A stretch of DNA of 60,000 nt from Apostichopus japonicus (Eukaryota; Echinodermata; Holothuroidea; Aspidochirotida; Stichopodidae): the NCBI RefSeq assembly GCF_037975245.1, contig NC_092579.1, forward strand, positions 14,830,178-14,890,177, given 5' to 3'. Numbering within the stretch: the stretch's first letter is position 1; each line of letters starts with the position of its first letter. Of this stretch, positions 46,601 through 58,600 are shown piece after piece. The translations under genes and the position numbers were made by a program. The notes below the pieces were generated by a model. That model did not search any database. It was not told the origin of the DNA and saw only the letters and a program-made list of their open reading frames with translations.

Positions 46601-49600
46601 TGATATAGTTGGGGTTTATACAGCACACCTTTAAACATGGTTAATGACTAGGGCCCATGTATTCTTGGTACTTTATCTCCAGTAGTTGAACTGTTCAGGC
46701 CAGGGATCAGCGTGGTTGGAGTCTTGGGGCATATGGTCAATTTTAGGGAGCCTGGGAGGCGGGGAGGGAGGAGAATCCTGGGAAATATCAGAAAAGGAGT
46801 GTTAAAGTCACTTCACCTTTTCTTAATACATAATCAAAGCAATGAATTCAAGCCACGGGAATATCTACACGACTCATCTACTCAAATCAGGAAAACTAAC
46901 CGTATTGGCTCAGCTCAAACATATTTTTATCTACACTATAGTACCTCTTATAGAACACTTATAGAACCCAAAGTGACATTTAAGATGTGTTCACAATCTG
47001 GAAACTCAGTTTTCTCTGAATAAGTATAGAGGACAAATATCTATCACAAACACATACAGTACAAGTATAAAATACACACAATGCTGCATATATAATGCAC
47101 CGGCTAATCCTTGACCCTGGAAATAAACACACACTGAGATCAAACAGAGAAGTACTGTATGGTTTATACACATACCATATGTATACAGCAGATACTACAC
47201 ACTCACACACACACACACTAACACAATGAACTTTACACTCTTTGATAACATAGGTAGTACTACTGAATAATGCACACAATATAGACCATACACAGTCCTG
47301 TGTATTAAAACACATCTCCACAGACACTGTCTACTAAAGAAAAGACTTTTTCTTCCTCGAATTATTAAAGTGGATAGTGAAACGCATCAATCATGACCGA
47401 GACCTTTGTACATTATTTCGAGAAACAAATTAAACATTAATAAACGGGATGATAAAGTCATATAATCCTGATATACTGCATTTGAGACTTTCAGCACTGT
47501 GTAGAATACTGGTACACAGTATTATCATTATTACTGTAGTGTAAAAGTACCGCACAGTACTCAATTACTTATGATGGGTGGATTATTTCTTCCGAGAAGT
47601 AAGGCTGTCTTTATATATATCTGTTATTAAGTAATATTAGGAACTGTTGAAGGCAGTCTGTATCTCTGAGTGCACAAGATCCTGCGTCAATGATTCATAT
47701 TAAATTTACATTCCCAACATATTAAAACAGTCAAAAGAATTTGAATGACTTTGTAAAAACCAGCATTTAGCAAGGATTTAACAACCACGCATAGCTTTCT
47801 GCAAGATAATGTAAGTACAGTCATTCACAATGACATACCAACCTATAAAGTGCAACCCCATATGATTTATGGCTCACTGAAATTATCTTTATGGGATGTA
47901 CCAGGTCATGTGCCAAGGTAATTTTTTGCTCTGTAATATCTGGAGATTGTCCCTATTATCACTAAGGTATTCCACCTTGCAAACTGATACAATTTAGCAG
48001 TAGCAGTCACAGCCACTTCTCGCTTTAATTCTCACACAGGGCACTGATACTCTACAGCAGAAGTAGATTCTTCCTTGCTGATTTCTCGTGAAAGTCCTCT
48101 TTAGCCAGGGCTCAAAATAGACGGGGGCGAAGGGCGATTCGCCCTATGAAGTTGAAAAATCGCCCCAGAAAAGAAATCACGGGGGCGAAAAAAAAATGTA
48201 AATAGCGCTAAAATCGCCCTCCACATGTACTTTTCAGTCAACGGGCGCCGCACGTTTAAAAAGATGACACAATACAGTGAAATAAATCACTGAAAAAAAA
48301 CCTAACTGCCGATCCTTTCGTTATAACAGCTTGGTTTGTACGTTCGCTCACACACGAATTAATAGTCTAGTCAACAACGCAATATGAAAACCCACACTCA
48401 ATAGCCAACCACCTAGCTAGCTAAAAAAATATCGGTTCATCGCGTGATCATTTTCGCACACCCGTGTATGTGTATTTTTTTTCTCCCAGCTAGGTGTTGT
48501 GTATCACGGTACTGTGGAAAGAGTGAGCTAACATTGAAAGCTCCTGGATGTTTTTCCTAATATACCTAAAAGGCAGGAGGGGAAAGTTTTGCGTCGTAGT
48601 AACGACCATGCAGTCTGTCTAGTTACAAAATGGCGGGAAATTTCCGACTCCTTTTTAATAGGAAAATCGGAACCGCAGCTGACTTACGTCGTAGGACATG
48701 GTGCCGTGTGGGTTATTTATGAACAGCTAACAGACTTGTTTCGATATAGGGGAATTGATCAAATGACTAACATGATAAAAAGATATAGGCCTATGAACCA
48801 ATGGGGGGAGGGGTATATTAATGTGATATTGCGGATTTCCGTGATTTCTTTTCTACCTCCGAAATTAACACCTGCCAATTTCCGTGAATTTCTAACAACA
48901 GCGTTACTATATTATTTGATCCGTCATTTATGTTTTTCATTACCGATGCATATCCAACCTGCAGGGGGACAAAACTATTATCCTAACACACTGTAGCATA
49001 CGCAAACTGGAGCCTATACCGTAATTTTTTCTCGGGATTTTCATAACGTTCCCAACAATATTGCAACGATATTTTCATAAGTTTCCCATGATTTTCAATA
49101 TTTTAGTATCATTAGATTAGAATACAACTGAGGAGAAGTGTAGTGCTGTAGCTGCTGAATATTATTCCAGATTAAAACTGACCATTGTGTACATTTTACG
49201 AACAGTAACTTTTTAATTATGGGTCGCCATGATTGAATATAATCAAGTAGGGTGCAAACGACAGGCTAGGCATGTGGCTTCAGTGTGCGCATTTTGAGTA
49301 TGAAACTTTGCTTTGAGAGTTCTAATAAATTTAAAATTCTTTATAAGATAGGCACCAAAATGTTGTCTTTAAACCTCAATTTTCTCAGAGCTTCTGGGGG
49401 CTTCGACCCCCATACCCCAACCAAGGCGTTGCCCATGGACCCTACCACGGGCACTAAGGCAGGCCCATGGTCCCCACCTATAACTGTGTCGCACTGCGTG
49501 CTGACTGACACCCTCTGCATTAGTATAGTTTCACCCACAAAGTTCTGTGATTTTTTTTACCCCAGGCTCATCCCTGTATATGGATTTTACTGATAAAATG

Positions 49601-52600
49601 TTGTAAAAATTAATCAATTTTGTAGCTACAATTTATACAGGAAAAACAGCCCTCGCAACACCAAAAAGAGCCCCCGTCATCAGTAAAACAGCCCTCGTAA
49701 AAAATCTGCTTGTGCTGAAAAGAGCCCTCGTCACCCAAAAATTATTTTGAGCCCTGTCTTTAGCCTTTCCATGGAAAAGCAAAGTATATTTAATTTAAAT
49801 CCTAAGTAAAATCCTAGCTCTACTATAGTACTTGACAGGGATGATTGACTTATAAATATTCATTAGCACAGAGAGTAGTGTGTGTGTATTTTCTCAAGGT
49901 ACAGTAGGTGTGAACAAGCAACAGATTGAAACTCTTTGTGACTGTACACAATACAGTTGTACATGTGTGTGTGTACAATACTCATGAAGGATTCATGGAA
50001 TTTGAATCACACCTGAGGTATGAAAAGATTAAAAGTGTCAAATCAGCTAAGGCAAAAGTAAAACAGCTTTTACATAACATCAAGCAGGCATCAAGGGTCA
50101 CTTCAAAACTGTATATGTACAGCGCACAAGGGCGGCGGAAGCACTTTTAATCTGGGGGGGCACCGACATCAAAGGGCACTTTGAAGAAATTCGATTGGAA
50201 TGATGCAGCCTTATATTTAGTACCCTTTATAACTCTTATTGTATTATCTTAGTTGCGTATACACATCACTCCATCAACGCCCCCCCCCCCCCCTCAAGAA
50301 AAATATGCATACTAGCACTGCAATATCCAATGTGCAAATTGGGAAACAAAGAACAAGTTTTCTTTTGAGACAAAATGTGGTTAAATCATGCTAGTTGCTA
50401 ATGTAGGAATCTTCCGAATTATAGGGTTTATTTCTTGTTAATGTCTGAACAAATTTTCCCATTCGAAAGAGCTTTGAGTTTGACCTACAGAAATTCATTA
50501 AAAGTCAGGGTCATAGCCAGGATTTGCAAAGTTGTATGCACGACTATCTGAGCGGAGCGCCACCATCGGTTGGCGCGGAGCGTACAAGAAACTTTTTGGT
50601 TTTACAAACCCCTCAGATGGCCGGAAACGGCCCTTCCCGAGTGTTCATTTTGGTTCCCTGGCCTCTTGCTAACTTGAGACACCTCAATTTTTATGTAGAA
50701 CAAGAGCCCAAGGGCACTGTGGTTCCTTGCATAGGGGTACATGACAATACATATAGTATTATCAAGCAAGATTAGGTTCAAATAGTCAAGTAATTGTGGT
50801 CCTACATGTACCCATAAAGTAACCAACACTATAGCCAACACTTTTGTGATCACAAATTGTGATCGGATTATGATCAAAATGCACTTTTGAGATCTGAACA
50901 TGGCGTCAAAAATGTAAGAGATATAAGGTCACCTACAAGCAGGTCAACAGATATGATAACATTGGTGACCACAGATGACATGACCGTGAAATTTGAAAAT
51001 GTCCCACCCCCCCATTCACAACTTGTCCCAAAATATCAACCGTGGCATTGGGATTTAATTGCATTAAATGTCTAAAAATTAACTTTGAACTTGTATACAT
51101 AACTACACACACAAAGGTCACCTGGAGGTCAACCAATTGACCTTTTTGATCGGTGAGACCTAAATAGAGCATCAAAACTGTAAAAATTCAAACATTTTTT
51201 CTTTGCCCATTTTTCCCCCCAAAATACTAGTTTTTTAACATTAATTAATTTTTAACATTAATAACTTTGCACACAAAGGTCCCACGGGGGTCAACCTATT
51301 GACATTAATGATCAGAAGGTACCTTTGACATCTGAAAATAGCATCAAAACTGTAAAAATCCCCAAAACAAGTAAAGGTCACCAGAGGTCAAATTGAGGTC
51401 AAAGGTCATCCAGATGCAGGTTGACAATTGGATTACATTGAAGCAATTTCCAACGCTAACGGACAATTCGTTCTCAGGTTATCGCCAAAAAACTAGTTTT
51501 TTATCATTAATTGACCTTTGGTGACCTCGGATCACATGACCGTTAAGTTTGAAAATATTCCCCTATACCATTTGCAACTTGTCTCAAAATATCAACTGTG
51601 TAACACCTTGGCACTGGGAGTTATTACACTAAATGTCTGAAGATTAACTTTGACCTCATATAACTTAACATACAAAGGTCACCTTGGGTCAACTTATTAA
51701 AATTTTTGATTGATGAGACCTAAATAGAGCATCAAACTATACAAATTCAAACATTTTTTTCTTTGCCCATTTTCTACCTCCAAAATACTAGTTTTTTAAC
51801 ATTAATTGACCTTTGGTGACCTTGGATCACATGACCGTTAAGTTTGAAAATATTCCCCTATACCATTTGCAACTTGTCCAAAAATATCAACCATGTCACA
51901 CCTTGGAAGTGGGAGTTATTGCATTAAATGTCTGAAAATTAACTTTGACCTCGTATAACTTCGCACACGAAGGTCACACGAGTGTCAACCAATTGACATT
52001 TTTGATCGGAGGTACCTTTGATATCCAAATCTACCATCAAAACCAAACATTTTCTTTTTTGCTTGTTTCCTCCCAAAATAAGCACATTTTTTCTAATGTG
52101 ACCTTTGACCTTTTGACCTTGGATTCAGATGTAGTTTAATCTCCTGATTCCAAAAAACAAAATGATAAGTCTGTACAACCATCCTAACTCCGACCGAAAA
52201 ACTTTGACCCCATATAACTTCGCACATAAAGGTCACACGGGGTCAACCTATTGACATTTATGATCAGAAGGTACCTTTGACATCTGAAAATAGCATCAAA
52301 ACTGTAAAAATCCCCAAAAACATGTAAAGGTCACCAGAGGTCAAATTGAGGTCAAGGGTCACCCACATGCGGGTCGACAATTGGATAACATTGAAGCAAC
52401 TCCCAACCCTAACGGACATTTCGTTCTCAAGTTATCGCAAAAATACTAGTTTTTTATCATTAATTGACCTTTGGTGACCTCGGATCACATGACCGTTAAG
52501 TTTGAAAATGTTCCCCTAACCAGTTCACAACTTGTCCCAAAATATTAACCTTGTCGCACATTGGCACTGGGAGTTATTGCAGTTTTAATATTTTCCGTTT

Positions 52601-55600
52601 TTGGACCATAACTGACCTTTGGTGACCTTTGTGGGCACCAAAAACAATAGGGCACACCTTCTCCATATGGCGGATCTATAGTCCAAGTTTGGCCTCAATC
52701 CAACATTCCCTTATTGAGATAGAGCGTACCCAAGCAAGTGTCACAGACACACACACATACACACACACACACATACACACGCCAACCTGACTGCATAGGT
52801 TCCTTTTGCTAAAGCAAGGAACCAAAAAGGGCACATTTTTAACCTGAGGAAAAGTGGGGGGGCACGTGCCCCCTGTGCCCCCCCCCCGGTTCCGCCGCCC
52901 TTGACAGCGCATACATGAACAGTAGGTCTAATTACAAACTATGCCATCAATTTTCCATCCTAATTTGTGTTCTCCCTGTTCATGGGAGTGAGTTTCTGAG
53001 AGCAGCACAACAGTTGTCATAAAACTAGGATGGTACTCAGCTGCCATTGCATTGAACATAATATGTGAATATATGTAGTGGCATTGCAGATAAGGCCAAG
53101 GACAATTGCAACATTAATTGTTCGCTCTTCAGTGAGCATGTCCACTGCTGTGGGCACCTTCATACTATTAATGTTTTTTACTAACAGGTGTAGCTACCAA
53201 CAGTACAGTTCTTCCTTGTACTTATTAATGACACTCATAACTAATAATACTCCAACATCAGTGGAATGATATTAACCAGAATATGATTTTTCCCTATCAT
53301 AAGAAGGATTTGTCCACTTAAAGGATACCTTCTCTCCACACTCTCCTCCCTGCCTGCCTCTCTCCCCTGTGATCCATGTTGGAATGCGCTTTCCCTTTCT
53401 TGCTCTCCACTCACTCACGCTTACAAAGAGGTTGAATCTAACCCATTTTTATCCCTTTTCCTCAATCCGTTCCAACATTTTCCACTTTTCTTTCCTACAG
53501 TATGCAGTCATACTGTACAGTAGGTCACCGTCACATGATTTAATATCAGGGACTGAAAACACTTGAAGCAGCCACACAAATGTATACCCAAAAGTGCCCA
53601 ATCCTCTTGAATACATAAATGTGTTAAACAGGTGACAAAAATGACCATCCTTAACTGTGAAAAGCTTACCTACAGTAATTAAACCTCTCCCCCCCCCCCC
53701 CCATCCCCTACAATAACACATTTATTTGAGAGACTGGACAAAGCTAATATCATAGCAATAAATATAAAGCAATTTAAAGTCACACCAAGCTCTACAGATA
53801 ATATCCTACTCTGGTTAAAAACATTATTTTAATGGTCAACAATAGAAAATTCTTATGTGTCCACAATTTAAAACTTTTCTTGCAAATCTGCCCTCACAAT
53901 ACAAGAAGATCATAGAGAATGTATGACTGACTTGTTTTAAGTACGTACAAAACGTTTTCCAAAATTATAAAGCATATGAAACTACTGTGAATGTCAAATT
54001 GATCTCTATTTCAATTAATTGTTTAGTATCATCATACATTAATCATCATAACAATGGTATGTGAACATCAACTGTAAACTGAAACCAAGCAAGTAGAGCT
54101 ATATGTTTGATATGACATATCCTATCAGGAAATTTAAATGAAACTTTCCACGCCAAGGAGACATTTGATGAGTTTCCGTAGATAATCAAAAGTCCTCAAA
54201 TTACTGTACAGGCCTCAAATTTCCATTGTTTTACAGGTAGTGAGCAGTGTATTACAAAAGTATATGAAGGTATCGGGAGACACTGTAATGTCTCACAATG
54301 AAGAAGTCTTGCACAGCTCTGAAGTACAGTTCATAAGGTTATACTGTATATACTGTACTGAGTGCTGTACTGTATACACTGTATAGCTGTGGGACTGTTC
54401 ATTTAGTACTGTTACTGTATGTAGTATAGTTCTATACCCTGCTGACCAGCCTGCCCTGCTCAATTGGTTTTCCCTGCCCTAAAGGGATGGTAAAGGTGTG
54501 TATAGTAGTACTGTATGTGGTAAGGTACAGTTTACAAGTCTATACAGTATGTCTACATGTTCTGTTTAGTTCCAAAAGAAGAACAATAAAAATCATAGAT
54601 ACTGAATGCTAAGAACATAATGAGCAACTACAACAATATACTGTACAATAATGGAAGGGTATTTATAAAAATTTTAAAAATGCTTGACCCTTGGGCTGCT
54701 GAAGACCTTTAATGCCTTGCTCTGTACAGTAAACATGTACAGTAGCATATAACACTACTTTTAAAGGATTTTATCTAATTTTATCAGTAATGTACAAATA
54801 GTGCAAGACACCTTTGTACACTTGCAGCCCCTGTACTATACAGTACATGTATATTCAGAGCAAGGAGCCCTGGTCATTGGAATCCCATCATCTTGAACTA
54901 AGTTAAATAGAATTACCACAGAAGGATGCTGTATCTACAGTATTAACAAATTGACCAAAAGATCCGTGCAAGTACCACCCACAGATGCTTTACTATTTAC
55001 TACGGAATTTTATTCTACCACAGTTGTCAATGGTTGACTTACCAAATCAGAAATTTTTAGAAAACTTGATATGACCCTTGAGTTGTACTGTATTTATAAT
55101 CCCAGTGCCAATGAAATATGAAGTGATAACCCAGGCTTTCTAAGGACACATCAGGTCAATATGCTTGTATTATATGTGACACAAGACGGGTATAAATCTT
55201 GCATCCATAAAATGCTGTAGGTGATGTAAGTGAAAGTTTATTGACTTATCTAGTAAAGGTATGCAGATCCATTTTAATTGCAATCAGCACATCAGTTAGA
55301 CTTGAATAACTTATAGCACTTAGGCATATATCTTAAAATACACAAAGGTTGTTTATAAAGTTATGATGAGTGACCTTATATTTGTAGCTCCTTACAAAGC
55401 TCTACAAAGTTATGGACATACAGGTTATGGTGAGGCAAGTGACCAGGAAAGGATAAACTTTAAGTACTAAATTTGCTGCGAATATTTTTTGAGCACTATT
55501 ATAAGCAATTTCCTACTATTGAACAAGCAGGCACATCAAACAAAGCGGTGCTTTACCACGAAAACAGTCAAAATCCCTACTAGTCTGAGTTATTTATATA

Positions 55601-58600
55601 TTTTTTGTTTTTCTTTATATATTTCACAGAGTGAATTCCTGCCAGGAACAAATGGTTGGCAAGGTTTTCCAACCCTGGGCAAGGCTAAAACAACTGAAAC
55701 AATACTGGCTGTACTTCATGTCAAAATTCTATCATAGAATCTCACACTACATTTCTTTCTATCCTCACTCCATCCATGTTTCTACCCCTGATATTTATAT
55801 GCTCACAATAAAAAACAGACTGTGACATTGTGCTGGTACTTTTCTACAGCGAGTGGAAATGATATATGGATAGATTTCAAAGAAGTAAAGTACAGTGACT
55901 TTTCCAGTCATTAACAAAACTAATGTGCAAGCATTACAGTATGGCAAATGTTTGTACTTAAAATGTACAGGACTATGGGAGACTGCTCCCTCCAAAATGT
56001 GTCAAGGATTTTGAAAAGCAACCTAAGCAAGCACAGTTAGTTAAAACATAAAATGCCATTTGTAACGGAAAATTTGAATTTTGAATTGGAAAATGTTGGA
56101 CCAACTATGTAACAGTCACTAGACAATGATGTAGTCAGATGGTAATTAAAATGATAACAACAAGAACAACAAGAATAATAATAACAACAATACAGGGGAT
56201 TTAATTTATACAGTAGCCCCAAGGAGTAGCTGCCCTACAGTAGAAACAAGTCAATCACGATCAAATGAACAAGTAAAGAAATGAGTCTTTAGGTAACTCT
56301 CAAATGTAGAAAGTTTAATGTGCAAAATCTAATATGAGTCTGGTTCCACAGATAAGTAGTGTTAGCTCAAAGCGTGAAGGAGTGTTAGCTCAGTGGTTAA
56401 TGCCGGTGCCTTCCAATCATAAGGTCCCCAGTTCGAGTCACTCCAAGATTAATGTCTGTCGTCCAGTTACAGAGTTGTTGACAATTGACAATTCATAATC
56501 ATGGACGTTAACTATGAATCTAAGAGACTGACTTCGGTCAGCTTGCGGCTTTGATAAGCCAATGAGGTTTTTTCGCGAGTTCCTGCTTGCAGGAGGATCT
56601 AAAATACATACATGCATACATACATACATACATACATACATACATACATACATACATACATACATACATACATACATACATACATACATACATACATACA
56701 GTAAGGAGCAAAATAGGCAAAACATAGGTACTCATATGTTTAAACTTGGATTGAGAAGAGGAAGGCCTGTAGGCCTTGGCAGAGGAAGGAAGACAACAGG
56801 CAAGAACATCGGGAGAGAGTAATGCAGTTGAGAGATATATTCAGGCTGTTCCACATGATGAGCACGGAATGTGCGTATGAGTAATATTTAATCCAGTTGC
56901 TAATTTAGGACGCCAGTGAAGCCCCTTCAAGAGTGGAGTTGTACGGCAACCTCTCCTCTTCCTTTTCACAATACATGTTTCTCTATGGAGGAATCCAACT
57001 GGTCAAAGAGGAAAGAATTTAGGAAGCCTGAAGGTCACAAAGACTAGTACCACTATTTTGCCGGTTTAACCATCAATCTGACATTTCTGTAATAGGCCGA
57101 ATGTTCCTCAATTGTCAGTTGGCAGAACGACAAAGATACTAAATATGTTTCTCCAGCCCATTGTCAGATTTTGGTCAAAGACAGCACCTACAGTAAATTT
57201 CTGACATTATTTGATGCATAAATTAGGTCATCACAGACAGGAAGAGGAGGCAAAATAGGGTTCAACACTGAACATTTTGAATGAAAGACAACACACTTAG
57301 TTTATCACAATTCAGCTTTGACCGCCCTGATGTACAGTAGGGTGAGCCATTAAACTGCCTTCCATTTGTTTACATTGCTAATATGCAAGCTTCAATGGTA
57401 AGAAATGCAGCTCATATATTGTCCTTGTCAAACGATACAAAAAGTAGAGTGTCAAGAGGCTAGAGCATTTAGAACTATTTCCAGGAAACAATAACAATTA
57501 ACATCTGAACTTATGAAGACCAGTGTATCAGCTAATCCCTAAACATACTGGTATATTTCAAAACTGTACATCAAGGATTATTAATGTATTTTAATATAAG
57601 AACTTTACAATACAATGTACACACTAATCAAATCAGTAGCAATTAGTGTGATCAATAAATGAAGCCCTTATTTAAAGTACTGTAAGGTATTGGCCCTAGT
57701 GGGCTTGGCATGTATTGTACAGTAGGTAGTATGATTATCTCTTTTATGCATACACATGTACAATATAGTACTGTACAGTACAGTTCATGTGCTGTACCAA
57801 TATGATGCTTTAAAAGGATCATCCAAAGAATTTTTTTTACTTACCTGTACTGTATGAAAGAGGAACACATTCGAAGCATCCTGGTGAAATTTTGAATCCA
57901 ATTCCTACAGTACACATGTGGCATTCACCAGGTATTTATATTACATTGAAATTGTCACAGTTTGCACCATACTGTAGTGTACAGTAGGTGAACTTATCTG
58001 CACACTGACTGAATGTTTCGTTTTTTTACTTTATTTATCACATTGGAAAAGATTATTGCAACTTACAAAAGATACCTTTTTACATTTAAATTACTGAATT
58101 TGGAATACTTTTTGACAGCTAAGCAGACATTCATGCATCAGATTTCAAATTCAAGGATAAATCAACAAGTAGAAGAGCATTTACCCGAGAACAGATATGA
58201 CAGACCCCCTACTGGGATCCAACTTCCTGTCCCGATACAGTAGTTAAAGGTTAAGTATGTCAAAATAGGTTAAATTCTATCACTTTCAAACCAAATCTCC
58301 AGTCGGGGGCAAGATATCGATATAGGATTTACTGCTAGTATTGTGGAAGAGTTTTCACTGAACAATATTAGTTTCACAGAATTTGCCACCAGAAAATCCC
58401 ATGAACATGCCTTCTATGTGCCCACCAGTTCATCCTCATCGGCCAAACAGATCACCCAACTTCCAAGAACTTGCACAAGTTAAAGAAAGTTTCAAATCAG
58501 TGGTTCCAACAATAAACTTATTCGCAATTTGTATTTAAAGTATTTGTATTTAAAGTATTTGCAACTTATGTCCTTTTACCTTTTGCAGTAATCCGAAATT

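Noticed and set aside
48589-48996. 135-codon frame inside a hAT element
   Set aside because: No BED zinc finger, DDE or dimerisation motif; no support as a transposase.
56379-56444. Functional tRNA gene
   Set aside because: Boxes A and B and acceptor pairing are present but the anticodon stem does not pair, and it is followed by a SINE body.
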